DNA of 63,418 nucleotides from Myxococcales bacterium (GTDB lineage: Bacteria; Myxococcota_A; UBA796; GCA-2862545): the NCBI GenBank assembly GCA_019634415.1, contig JAHQVJ010000167.1, positions 1 through 63,418 on the forward strand. The letters run 5' to 3'. This document shows positions 42,048 through 50,468 of this stretch, one piece after another (positions within the stretch are counted from its first letter, which is position 1; every line of letters starts with the position of its first letter). Made by a program: the position numbers and the translations under genes. The notes beneath the pieces were generated by a model. It had not been told where the DNA came from, searched no databases, and saw only the letters and a program-made list of their open reading frames with translations.

Positions 42048-43655
42048 TCACCGACTAGAAGCAAGCCCCACAATCGCGCGTGCCGCTCGCAGCCCGTCCA
42101 GCGCAGATGAGACGATTCCCCCCGCGTAGCCAGCACCTTCACCGATGGGGAACAGATCCATGACACTCGTGCTGCAACCAGCTTCGTCCCGAAGGAACCG
42201 AACCGGGGAGGTGGTCCTCGTCTCGGGTGCGATCAGGACCGCATCCGGGCCGGCAAACCCGGCCAGCTTGTCATCGAAGGCACGTAGTCCCTCGCGGATC
42301 CCGTCCGCCACGAGGTCCGGGAACAGGTCGTGCAGATCACCGGGCCGAACCCCGAGGGGGTAGCTGGCACGAGGAAGGTCCTCAGAGACACGCTTCGCCA
42401 AGAAGTCGACCACTCGCTGTGCCGGGGCCGCGCCGTCTCGACCAGCCATCTCGAACGCCCGAGCCTCGATGGCATCCTGCCAACGGAATCCCGCCAACGG
42501 ATCGTCTGCGCCATAGGCCTCGGGAGGCACCTCCACGATCACGGCCGAGTTGGCCCAAAAGGCTCGACGAGCCGCAAAGCTCATCCCGTTCACGACCACA
42601 CGCTCGACATCGTTGTTCGCTGGAACGACCATGCCCCCCGGGCACATGCAGAAGGTGCGGACGGCGGGTCGGCCCTCGGGGTTGTGCGCGAGCCGATAGC
42701 TCGCCGGCGGCAGCGCGCCTCGCTCCGCCCCCCTGTAGCGAGCTCGATCCACCAGCTCCTGTGGATGCTCGACCCGCGCTCCGACGGCGATTCCTCGTGC
42801 TGAGGCTCGCGCCCCAGCGCGCACCAACATCTCGGCAGAGTCACGCGCGGAGTGGCCCGTCGCGACCAGCACTGGGCTCCCCGCGAGTTCGGATCCATCC
42901 TCGAGCACCACGCCCACACAGCGCTGCGCCTCGACCCGCAGATCCACGACCCGGGTGTCGTACCGGATCTCCACACCCAGATCGGCCAACCGCTGACGAA
43001 AGGGAACCAACAACGCACGAATGCGATCGGTGCCCAAGTGCGCCCATGCATCCTGAATCACCTCTCGGGGGGCGCCGAACTCCACCAGCCGGGTGAAGAT
43101 GTAGCCGAGCTCTCCATCGCGTCGACGAGTGTAGATCTTGCCGTCCGAGAAGGTCCCTGCTCCCCCCTCCCCGAAGACCAGGTTGTTCTCTGGATCCAGT
43201 GGGGCTCGACCTCGCCAGTGTCGGTTCACGGCCTGAGTGCGCCCCTCCACAGCCGAGCCTCGATCGATGAGCGTGACCTTGGCGCCTGCCTCGGCCAAGT
43301 ACAACGCGCTGAAGAGGCCCGCAGGCCCAGCCCCGATCACGATCGGTCGCAGATCGGAGGGCAAGGCTCGACGTACCGGGCCATCGGCGTCCAGTCCGTA
43401 CCGTCCTTCGTCCCTCGCAGTCCACGTCCGGACCCCCGCGATGCCCCGAGCAAGAATGATGTCTTCGTCCTCCACCTCGACGCGGAACACGGCAACCCAC
43501 CGAGGTCGCCGCTGCCTCGCGTCCAGGCTCTTGCGAACGAGCTGGGCCGATCGCACACTGGTGAGGGAAGTCTCCAGGTAGATGGCTACCAATGCAGACG
43601 AAGGGTCGTGTTCGTTCCAGGGAACGTTCGGGATCAGGAGCGCCACGTCGCCCAC
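42048..43655 (-). CDS. NAD(P)/FAD-dependent oxidoreductase, uncharacterised
   Basis: A protein of 535 aa. An N-terminal alpha/beta domain (about 1-95) precedes the FAD-binding motif LRPIVIGAGPAGLFSALYLAEAG (GxGxxG at about 108-113). Family segments follow: NNLVFGEGGAGTFSDGKIYT, VLVATGHSARDSAEMLV, RTFCMCPGGMVVPANN, and a C-terminal FAD contact LFPIGEGAGYAGGIVSSALD. This is the COG2509-type FAD-dependent dehydrogenase family, whose substrate is not established. The cysteine pair in the CMCPGG segment may be redox-active. It is divergent from gap. Confidence 0.85.
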   Translation of the reverse strand: MGDVALLIPNVPWNEHDPSSALVAIYLETSLTSVRSAQLVRKSLDARQRRPRWVAVFRVEVEDEDIILARGIAGVRTWTARDEGRYGLDADGPVRRALPSDLRPIVIGAGPAGLFSALYLAEAGAKVTLIDRGSAVEGRTQAVNRHWRGRAPLDPENNLVFGEGGAGTFSDGKIYTRRRDGELGYIFTRLVEFGAPREVIQDAWAHLGTDRIRALLVPFRQRLADLGVEIRYDTRVVDLRVEAQRCVGVVLEDGSELAGSPVLVATGHSARDSAEMLVRAGARASARGIAVGARVEHPQELVDRARYRGAERGALPPASYRLAHNPEGRPAVRTFCMCPGGMVVPANNDVERVVVNGMSFAARRAFWANSAVIVEVPPEAYGADDPLAGFRWQDAIEARAFEMAGRDGAAPAQRVVDFLAKRVSEDLPRASYPLGVRPGDLHDLFPDLVADGIREGLRAFDDKLAGFAGPDAVLIAPETRTTSPVRFLRDEAGCSTSVMDLFPIGEGAGYAGGIVSSALDGLRAARAIVGLASSR

Positions 43656-43702
43656 CTTAGTCCACCAAGATACCGTGCTCTGCCTGACACACGAGGTGAT
43701 CC

Positions 43703-44707
43703 TTGGCTCTCCGCATCGCCATCAATGGCTTCGGCCGAATCGGGCGCAACATCCTTCGCTCCGCTTGGAACCGCTCCGAGCTCGAGTTCGTTCACATCAA
43801 CGATCTCACCTCCGACGAGATGTTGGCCTACCTGCTCCGACGCGACTCCGTGCACGGCTCCTTCGGAGAAGAGGTCGTTGCCGTGGACGGCGGTATCCGC
43901 ATCGACGGCACGGTGGTGCCGACCTCCGCGGAGCGAGATCCCTCCAAGCTGCCCTGGGGCGATCGCAGCGTGGACGTGGTGCTCGAGTGCACCGGCGCCT
44001 TCACCAGCCGCGACAAGGCGGCCGCCCATCTGCAGGCAGGCGGCAGCAGGGTGATCATCTCCGCCCCCGCCAAGGAGGTGGACGCCACCTTCGTCTACGG
44101 CGTCAACCACGACAGCTACGACGGCGAGCGCCACCGGGTGGTCTCCAACGCGAGCTGCACCACGAACTGCCTGGCCCCCCTCGCGAAGGTGCTCCACGAC
44201 ACGGTGGGGATCGAGCGTGGCTTGATGACCACGGTCCACTCCTACACGATGGACCAGAACCTGCTCGACGCCCCCCATCGTGGCGGAAAGTTCCGGCGTG
44301 CGCGGGCCGCGGCGATCAACATGGTGCCCACGTCCACGGGCGCCGCGAAGGCCATCGGTCTCGTCATGCCGGAGCTGGCTGGTCGCCTGAACGGCATGGC
44401 GATGCGTGTCCCCACGGCCGACGTGTCCATCGTCGATCTCGTCTTCGACGCTGGACGCGAGACCTCCGTGGGGGAGATCAACGACGCGCTCCGTGCGGCA
44501 GCAGCAGGGCCCCTCAAGGGTGTGTTGGCCGCCACCGACGAGCCTGTCGTCTCCGGAGACATGATCGGAAACCCCCACTCGTCCATCGTGGATCTTCAGC
44601 TGACCCAGGTGATCGATGGGCGGCTGGTGAAGGTCTTCTCTTGGTACGACAACGAGTGGGGCTTCTCCAACCGCATGGTGGATCTCGCCATCCACATGGG
44701 CTCCTAG
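43703..44707 (+). CDS. gap: Glyceraldehyde-3-phosphate dehydrogenase
   Basis: A protein of 334 aa from TTG 43703 behind GAGG (43693-43696). It has the NAD-binding IAINGFGRIGRNILR and the catalytic SNASCTTNCLAPLAK with the nucleophile Cys. The phosphate-site segment reads HSYTMDQNLLDAPH, and WYDNEWGFSNRMVD ends the fold. It catalyses oxidative phosphorylation of glyceraldehyde 3-phosphate in glycolysis. It is the first gene of the gap-pgk-tpiA operon, which starts its next gene 2 bases after the gap stop. Confidence 0.97.
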   Translation: MALRIAINGFGRIGRNILRSAWNRSELEFVHINDLTSDEMLAYLLRRDSVHGSFGEEVVAVDGGIRIDGTVVPTSAERDPSKLPWGDRSVDVVLECTGAFTSRDKAAAHLQAGGSRVIISAPAKEVDATFVYGVNHDSYDGERHRVVSNASCTTNCLAPLAKVLHDTVGIERGLMTTVHSYTMDQNLLDAPHRGGKFRRARAAAINMVPTSTGAAKAIGLVMPELAGRLNGMAMRVPTADVSIVDLVFDAGRETSVGEINDALRAAAAGPLKGVLAATDEPVVSGDMIGNPHSSIVDLQLTQVIDGRLVKVFSWYDNEWGFSNRMVDLAIHMGS

Positions 44708-44709
44708 AC

Positions 44710-45906
44710 ATGGCGCCGGCCACCGTCCCCACCCTCGACGACCTCGAGGTTCGACGCAAGCGCGTGCTGCTGCGCGTGGATTTCAACGTCCCCCTGGATG
44801 GGGAGTCGGTGGCCGACGACACGCGAATCCGCGCGGCGTTACCGACGATCCGGACGCTGCAGGAGCGCGAAGCCAAGCTCGTGATCGCGACGCACCTCGG
44901 CCGTCCCAAGGGCAAGGTGGATCCCAGCTACTCCGTGATCCCTGCTGCCGCGCGACTCGCCGAGTTGCTCGATACCGAAGTGGTCTTTGCCCACTCCACG
45001 GTCGGCGACGAGGTGACGCAGCTGGCCAACGAGCTTCCTCCAGGCGGAGTGATGGTCCTGGAGAACCTCCGCTTCGATCCCGGCGAGACCGCGGGAGACC
45101 CCGCTTTCGCGAAGGCCTTGGCCGCCAATGGAGAGGTCTTCGTCAACGATGCCTTCGGCGCCATGCATCGTTCCCACGCTTCCATCACGGGTGTGCCGGA
45201 GCACCTCCCGTGCGCCGCTGGCCCTCTGGTGCAGCGTGAACTCGAGGCCCTCGGGGCGCTGCTGGACCCGCAGCAACGCTTGCAGCGAGCCCCCTTCGCG
45301 GCCATCCTGGGTGGCGCGAAGGTCTCCGACAAGATCGGCGTGATCGAGGCACTCTCTCGCCACCTGGACCACCTGTTCGTCGGTGGCGCCATGGCCTACA
45401 CCTTCCTCGCCGCCCAGGACGAACCGGTGGGGGCATCGCGGGTGGAGGCCGACAAGGTGGAGCTGGCCGGTACGCTACTCGAGAAGTGCCGCGCCCGCGG
45501 GGTGCACGTGCATCTGCCCCAAGACCACGTGGTGGCCACCGAGTTCTCCGAGCATGCCGAACCCTCGACCGTAGCGACCCTCGCTGACGGTCAGATGGGA
45601 CTCGACATCGGACCCGACACGCTGCGAGCCTGGACCGAGGTGCTGTCCAGCTGCCGCACCGTGTTCTGGAACGGACCCATGGGCGTGTTCGAGTGGGACT
45701 CCTTCTCGGGGGGCACCCGAGGCGTCGCCGAGTCACTGGCCACCGCGAGCGCCAAGACCATCGTAGGCGGTGGCGACAGTGCTGCTGCGCTGGCCCGTTT
45801 CGGTCTGTCCGACGCGATGGATCACGTATCCACCGGAGGGGGAGCATCGCTCGAGTACCTCGAGCAAGGAGATCTGGTAGGCCTTCAGGCGCTGAGGAGA
45901 AGCTGA
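44710..45906 (+). CDS. pgk: Phosphoglycerate kinase
   Basis: A protein of 398 aa. It transfers phosphate from 1,3-bisphosphoglycerate to ADP. The N-terminal signature RVLLRVDFNVPL is present. Substrate arginines appear in DDTRIRAALPTI and the ATHLGRPKG segment. LENLRFDPGE, the hinge AILGGAKVSDKIGVIEAL, and the nucleotide-binding WNGPMGVFEWDSFSGGT and IVGGGDSAAALARFG segments are also visible. Length is normal. It shares one base with tpiA (TGATG). Confidence 0.97.
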   Translation: MAPATVPTLDDLEVRRKRVLLRVDFNVPLDGESVADDTRIRAALPTIRTLQEREAKLVIATHLGRPKGKVDPSYSVIPAAARLAELLDTEVVFAHSTVGDEVTQLANELPPGGVMVLENLRFDPGETAGDPAFAKALAANGEVFVNDAFGAMHRSHASITGVPEHLPCAAGPLVQRELEALGALLDPQQRLQRAPFAAILGGAKVSDKIGVIEALSRHLDHLFVGGAMAYTFLAAQDEPVGASRVEADKVELAGTLLEKCRARGVHVHLPQDHVVATEFSEHAEPSTVATLADGQMGLDIGPDTLRAWTEVLSSCRTVFWNGPMGVFEWDSFSGGTRGVAESLATASAKTIVGGGDSAAALARFGLSDAMDHVSTGGGASLEYLEQGDLVGLQALRRS

Positions 45907-46664
45907 TGGGAAGACGACCGTTCATCGCAGGAAACTGGAAGCTGAACCTAGGTCCCGCCGAGGCGAGGGCTGTGGCCAGCCAGCTTCGCGACGCCCTTGG
46001 CGATCCCTCCCCCGTCACCGTTGCCGTCTTCCCGACCGCGCTGTCGGTCTCGGCGGTGCTGCAGGCACTCGACGGCGCTGAGGTAGGCGTCGGCGTGCAG
46101 GAGATCGCCTCCCAGCCGAGCGGTGCCCTCACCGGCGCCAACTCCGCCGTCATGGCCCGATCCATGGGTTGCACCTACTGCTTGGTCGGGCACTCGGAGC
46201 GGCGGCAGCTGTGGGGCGAGACGGACGAGGCCTGCGCCGACAAGGTATTGGCCGCCTTGTCCGCTGGTCTGTTGCCGATCCTGTGCGTCGGAGAGACGCT
46301 CGACCAACGACGAGCCGGCCAGCTCGAGGCCGTCTTGATGCGGCAGCTCGAGGTGGGCTTGTCGAAGCTGCAGCCCGATCAAGCCCTGTCGGTCACCCTC
46401 GCCTATGAACCCGTCTGGGCCATCGGAACGGGCGAGACGGCCACGCCCGAGCAGGCTCAAGAGGTGCACGCTCTGCTGCGTGGGCGTCTCGTGGAGCGGT
46501 TTGGTCCTGGAGCCGAGGAGGTGCGGATCCAGTACGGCGGCAGCGTGAAGCCGGCCAACGCCTCCGAGCTCCTCGCCTGTCCGGACATCGACGGAGCCTT
46601 GGTGGGAGGCGCCAGCTTGAAGGCCGACAGCTTTGCGGCGATCGTTCAGGCGGCCCAAGGCTGA
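45906..46664 (+). CDS. tpiA: Triosephosphate isomerase
   Basis: A protein of 252 aa. It interconverts dihydroxyacetone phosphate and glyceraldehyde 3-phosphate. Catalytic residues: Lys in FIAGNWKLN (residue 12), His in LVGHSERRQLWGET, and Glu in LAYEPVWAIGTGETATPEQA. The phosphate loop IQYGGSVKPANASEL and LVGGASLKAD are intact. In many relatives secG follows tpiA; here secG lies elsewhere, near fur. Confidence 0.97.
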   Translation: MGRRPFIAGNWKLNLGPAEARAVASQLRDALGDPSPVTVAVFPTALSVSAVLQALDGAEVGVGVQEIASQPSGALTGANSAVMARSMGCTYCLVGHSERRQLWGETDEACADKVLAALSAGLLPILCVGETLDQRRAGQLEAVLMRQLEVGLSKLQPDQALSVTLAYEPVWAIGTGETATPEQAQEVHALLRGRLVERFGPGAEEVRIQYGGSVKPANASELLACPDIDGALVGGASLKADSFAAIVQAAQG

Positions 46665-46729
46665 CGAGGTCCGCCCCGGCTCGCCGAAGCGTCGCTGATC
46701 AAACTCGTGCCAGCTTCGCTGCCCCTGTA

Positions 46730-46764
46730 CTGATTGGTCGCGAGCGTCGCTCGCAGCCGATCAG
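46730..46764. terminator. Imperfect hairpin at the tpiA/unknown convergent junction
   Basis: CTGAT-GG-GCGAGC on the left pairs with GCTCGC-CC-ATCAG on the right, with single mismatches. It overlaps the stop of the minus-strand gene. It is a likely shared terminator for both converging genes. Confidence 0.4.
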
Positions 46765-47690
46765 CGTGTGCGCGCAGCCGCTTGGTCCAGGAGCAGAGCG
46801 AGCTCCACCATCCGATCGAGGGCGGGGAGTAGGTCGAGGCTCTTCACCACGTGCACCACGCGGAGCGTGCTCACCCTCGAGCCAGGCCATGTACAGATCA
46901 GATCGAGCAGGGGTCCTCGGACATCGTCATGAGCAATCCTCGCCTGCAAGGCGCTCGGATCCGACGTGGTGATGTGCAAGGCCTTGTCGAGGATCAGGTC
47001 ACCCACCTCCACGTCCTCACCACCGATTGGTCCAGCCGCCATGAGCTCGGTGTCCCGCGGAAGTGGGTGGGACAGTCGGGCCTCCAACCGTATCAACCAG
47101 CCGTCCTGGTAGACGCGCGGCAGCCAGACCTGCACGTGAACCCCGGACAGGACGGCTCGGATCCGATCACGCATCCACCGGAGACGAGAGCCCTGACGTC
47201 GCAGTGGACCCGAGATGACATCGCGCCTAGCTTGATCCAACACGTCAGCGAGCTGCAGACCCACCTCGATCACCTGGCGTAGACGAGCCGGTTCGGGCGG
47301 GACCGCCAGACTGGTCAGGGTAGCGACCTGACCAACCCTCACGATCCATCCGGCTTCTGCCAATCGCAAGAGATCGGCCTCGATCTGGACGGCCAATGGC
47401 GTCGCCATCGGCGTCGCCCGAACGCGTCCATGGTGGACCTCTATCCGGAAGTGTGACGGAACAAGGAACCCCAAGGCCACGACCACCGACCATGGCTGCC
47501 CGCGGAGCGGGGGGTGAATCGCCACGTGGCGACCGTCCACGCGTCCCTCGCAGCAGGACACCGTCGAGAACAACAGCCCCTCTCGGCGAGCCGCGTCACG
47601 CCACCCGTCGGGCAACTGCCGAGCGGTGGCGCCTGACCACAAGAACACGCCGATCGCAACCACCAGCAACGCGAGGCTCACCGCAACCAC
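46761..47690 (-). CDS. Membrane-anchored protein of unknown function
   Basis: A protein of 309 aa. One N-terminal membrane helix (1-20, VAVSLALLVVAIGVFLW) precedes a hydrophilic domain with alternating beta and helical parts (LRQVIEVGLQLADVLDQARR; MVELALLLDQAAARTR). Two adjacent Cys sit at about residues 46-47 (TVSCCEGRV). No family was recognised. It stands alone between the glycolytic operon and the divergent MarR-GNAT gene. Confidence 0.7.
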   Translation of the reverse strand: MVAVSLALLVVAIGVFLWSGATARQLPDGWRDAARREGLLFSTVSCCEGRVDGRHVAIHPPLRGQPWSVVVALGFLVPSHFRIEVHHGRVRATPMATPLAVQIEADLLRLAEAGWIVRVGQVATLTSLAVPPEPARLRQVIEVGLQLADVLDQARRDVISGPLRRQGSRLRWMRDRIRAVLSGVHVQVWLPRVYQDGWLIRLEARLSHPLPRDTELMAAGPIGGEDVEVGDLILDKALHITTSDPSALQARIAHDDVRGPLLDLICTWPGSRVSTLRVVHVVKSLDLLPALDRMVELALLLDQAAARTR

Positions 47691-47764
47691 AGTCCATCCG
47701 CCCAGTCAACGCGAGACGAACCCAGGGTAAAGCCATGATGGACATCCCCATAGTCAGTAAGTAG

Positions 47765-47784
47765 TTACGGAACCTCTTACGGAA
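47765..47784 (+). promoter_or_regulatory. Direct repeat TTACGGAA before the MarR-GNAT gene
   Basis: TTACGGAA occurs at 47765-47772 and 47777-47784, repeated at 12-base spacing (about one helical turn). It overlaps the first possible start codon. It may be an autoregulatory operator, since MarR proteins often bind close to their own start. Weak evidence only. Confidence 0.3.
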
Positions 47785-48770
47785 TGGAGATGATGATGGA
47801 GCCGTTGCAACGCGATCTGTTCGACGACATGGGATCCATGGCGCTCGGGAGTCGCCTCAAGCGTCTCGCCGACGCCCTCCTCGACAACGCCAAGCAGACC
47901 TACGCCTTGTACGACGTGCCTATCGACCCTCGCTGGTTCCCGGTCTTCTTCGTGCTGTCGCACGACACCCAGGACGGCCTGTCGACGGGCGAGCTCGCAC
48001 GACGCATCGGGCAGTCCCATGCTTCCGTCAGCCAGGTGGTGAAGGCCCTCGTGGCAGCTGGGTTGGCGCGCAGCGCCCGAGATCCCGCCGATGGTCGCGC
48101 GAACCGGATCCGGCTGACCCCAGCGGGACGAGCCATCGTGCCACGCGCCGAGCGACAGTACCGAGACGTGGGCGCTGCCGTCGACGCACTGCGTGCCCAG
48201 TCCCACACCGATCTGCTCCAGGCGGTGCGAGAGGCCGAGCAGCGTCTCGCGGAACAACCCATGTTCGACCGTGTGAAGTTGCAATACCGCGCCCGGCTTC
48301 CGGACCGCGTGACGATCGTCGATCTCGCGCCGGAACACGCCGAGGCGTTCCGCCAGCTGAACTATGCCTGGATCGAGGGCACCTTCGAGATCGAAGAGAC
48401 GGACCGGATCCAGCTCGACGACCCACAGCGGACGATTCTCGATCCGGGGGGCGCCATCTTGGTCGCGCTAGACCAAGACGAGGTCCTGGGTTGCTGTGCT
48501 CTGTTGGTTCACGGTGATCCAGACGACAACGTGCTGGAGCTCGCGAAGATGGCCGTCGCCGAGCATGCGCGCGGCCGGCAACTCGGTTGGCTCCTCGGCC
48601 GAGCAGCGATCGAGCGCGCTCGAGACATGGGTGCTGAACGTCTCTACTTGGAGAGCAATCGTCGGCTCGTACCCGCGATCGGGCTCTACCGCCGTCTGGG
48701 CTTCACCGAGATCTTCGGCGACCCCAGCCCCTATGCTCGAGCCGACATCCACATGGAGCTAGCGCTGTAG
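47784..48770 (+). CDS. MarR-type regulator fused to a GNAT acetyltransferase
   Basis: A protein of 328 aa. Residues about 15-160 form a MarR winged helix (STGELARRIGQSHASVSQVV, LARSARDPADGRANRIRLTP). Residues about 170-328 form a GNAT domain with the acetyl-CoA motif EHARGRQLGWLLGRAAIERA and the C-terminal LVPAIGLYRRLGFTEI. Four close Met codons (47784, 47790, 47793, 47796) make the start uncertain; GGAG at 47786-47789 favours 47796. MarR-GNAT fusions are known as bifunctional regulators. The acetylated substrate is unknown. Confidence 0.85.
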   Translation: MEMMMEPLQRDLFDDMGSMALGSRLKRLADALLDNAKQTYALYDVPIDPRWFPVFFVLSHDTQDGLSTGELARRIGQSHASVSQVVKALVAAGLARSARDPADGRANRIRLTPAGRAIVPRAERQYRDVGAAVDALRAQSHTDLLQAVREAEQRLAEQPMFDRVKLQYRARLPDRVTIVDLAPEHAEAFRQLNYAWIEGTFEIEETDRIQLDDPQRTILDPGGAILVALDQDEVLGCCALLVHGDPDDNVLELAKMAVAEHARGRQLGWLLGRAAIERARDMGAERLYLESNRRLVPAIGLYRRLGFTEIFGDPSPYARADIHMELAL

Positions 48771-48798
48771 AGCTACGACGTGGGGCCGCGACGCAGAA

Positions 48799-48830
48799 AC
48801 CCCGCAATGGGTTGCTACCCAGAGCGGGGT
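48799..48830. terminator. Two-part hairpin terminator
   Basis: An outer stem ACCCCGC/GCGGGGT and an inner stem TGGGT/ACCCA close a TGCT loop. It lies between the converging MarR-GNAT gene and tRNA-Leu and could serve both directions. ATCGTTCGTTT follows on the plus strand. Confidence 0.6.
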
Positions 48831-48868
48831 ATCGTTCGTTTACTCGGAACCAGCTGGTTCTAGAAGTG

Positions 48869-48952
<84 letters not shown>

Positions 48953-49006
48953 AGGTGCGTCAGAGGCCAGTATCCGCCACCCACGAGGGCGTCAACAGCG
49001 TTTGAA

Positions 49007-49390
49007 TCACTCGGGCTCTGGAACCTCGATCGGAGCCGTGAGCTGGTCTTCCGGAGCTGGAGCTGGCTCCACAGGTGCGACGTCATCGACGTCTTTCTCC
49101 TGCTGAAGTCGCTCGATGACCCCTTCCACGTTGCCTCCGCCTCGCACGCCCTCGTCAGAGAACAGGGCCAGCGAGACCGAGGTCGCCATGAACATCACCG
49201 CCACCACTGTGGTGGCACGCTGTAGCAGCCCGGTCGGACCACGCGGGCCGAACACCGTCGAGCCACCGCCACCACCGCCAAAGGCGGCACCAACGTCACC
49301 GCCCTTCCCAGGCTGCAGGATGATGATGAGAATGAGGAAGATGCACAGCACGACGTGCAGCGCAACCACGAACATGTACCAACCACTCAT
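49007..49390 (-). CDS. secG: Protein-export membrane protein SecG
   Basis: A protein of 127 aa. Two membrane helices are present (about 4-25, YMFVVALHVVLCIFLILIII; and about 56-75, LLQRATTVVAVMFMATSVSL). Between them lies the SecG loop with LQPGKGGDVGAAFGGGGGG and FGPRGPTGLL. The Pro/Glu-rich C-terminal tail (from about 95) is longer than in E. coli. It is a subunit of the SecYEG translocon. secY lies about 4 kb upstream on the same strand. It follows the Fur-family gene by 7 bases. Confidence 0.92.
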   Translation of the reverse strand: MSGWYMFVVALHVVLCIFLILIIILQPGKGGDVGAAFGGGGGGSTVFGPRGPTGLLQRATTVVAVMFMATSVSLALFSDEGVRGGGNVEGVIERLQQEKDVDDVAPVEPAPAPEDQLTAPIEVPEPE

Positions 49391-49397
49391 CGCGTCC

Positions 49398-49904
49398 TCA
49401 TGATCCTGTAGATGGCATCCCGGTGATGTCTCGCCCCGAGATGTCGGTCTCTTGGGGTCTACCCAACTCCGGACAGTTTGGAGTCATACACTCCGCATAG
49501 ATCTCGTGCCGATGAGACACGACTCTGAAACCATGCTTTCGCGCTAGTTCTTCCTGAAGGCGCTCGATCTCGTGGTCCTCGTACTCGACGATGCGACCGC
49601 AGGTGACACAGATCAGGTGGTCGTGATGCTCGCCCTCGAACGCAGGCTCGTACCGAACACTGCCCTCGGCGAACTTGTGCTCGGTGGCCAAGCCGCTCTC
49701 GGCCAAGATCTTCATGGTTCGGTACACGGTGGCGTAGCCGACGGAGGAGTGGCGGCGTCGAGCAAGGTCGAGAAGCTCAGGCAGCGACAGGTGCCCCTCG
49801 GTTCCGAAGAACACCTCTGCGATCGCCTGCCGTTGCTTGGTGAACCGCAGTCCCTGCGTGTTCAGGAAGTCCCTGAATCGGTCGAGCTGTTCGCTACCCT
49901 CCAA
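49398..49904 (-). CDS. fur: Fur-family metal-dependent regulator
   Basis: A protein of 168 aa. The N-terminal winged helix (LRFTKQRQAIAEVFFGTEGH, SVGYATVYRTMKILAESGLA) and the dimerisation/metal domain are present. HHDHLICVTCGRIVEYED holds regulatory-site histidines and the first CxxC; a second Cys pair (CMTPNC) near 140 completes a structural zinc site. The name fur is provisional because Zur and PerR share this layout. It lies between rplQ and secG at the end of the ribosomal array, so basal transcription may come from that operon. Confidence 0.85.
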   Translation of the reverse strand: MEGSEQLDRFRDFLNTQGLRFTKQRQAIAEVFFGTEGHLSLPELLDLARRRHSSVGYATVYRTMKILAESGLATEHKFAEGSVRYEPAFEGEHHDHLICVTCGRIVEYEDHEIERLQEELARKHGFRVVSHRHEIYAECMTPNCPELGRPQETDISGRDITGMPSTGS

Positions 49905-49928
49905 CCGGCCTCCAGACGATGAGCGAGA

Positions 49929-50438
49929 CTACTCCTCCGCAGACTGCGCCGTGGCAACAGGGGGCGCGACCTCGGCCGTCTCGGGAACATGACGCTCCCG
50001 CTTCCGACCTTCGCCCACCGCCTCCGTAACGAGCGCAATCACCGCCATACGAGCATTATCCCCCGGGCGAGGACGCCCGAGCTTGAGAACCCGCGTGTAG
50101 CCGCCCGACCGAGTGCGAAATCGCTCGGCGTACTCTCCCATCACCAGCTTCACGACATCGTCGTCCATGACCACCTGCCGGATGCGACGGATGGCAGAGA
50201 CGCGGCGCGCGCGGGCCTGCTGGAGGTCGTCGCCCGACAGCCCAGACAGGTCTGACTCCGACGGCGCTCGCTTGCCGATGGTGATCAGCCGCTCCGCATG
50301 CTTGCGCAGCTCCTTCGCTCGAGCTTCCGTGGTCTTGATCTGACCGTGCAGCATCAGCGACGTGACCATGTTCCGAAACATGGCCTTCCGCGCCGAGCCG
50401 TCCATTCCAAACTTTCGCCCGCTCTTGCGGTGACGCAT
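49929..50438 (-). CDS. rplQ: Ribosomal protein bL17
   Basis: A protein of 169 aa. MRHRKSGRKFGMDGSARKAM and the core LMLHGQIKTTEARAKELRKH are diagnostic. The region GGYTRVLKLGRPRPGDNARM ends the conserved fold, followed by an Ala/Pro-rich tail of about 40 residues, longer than the usual 115-140 aa. It is the last ribosomal gene of the array, after rpoA. Confidence 0.96.
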   Translation of the reverse strand: MRHRKSGRKFGMDGSARKAMFRNMVTSLMLHGQIKTTEARAKELRKHAERLITIGKRAPSESDLSGLSGDDLQQARARRVSAIRRIRQVVMDDDVVKLVMGEYAERFRTRSGGYTRVLKLGRPRPGDNARMAVIALVTEAVGEGRKRERHVPETAEVAPPVATAQSAEE

Positions 50439-50468
50439 GATGACTCCTCGCGGCCAGAGACCCTCAGG

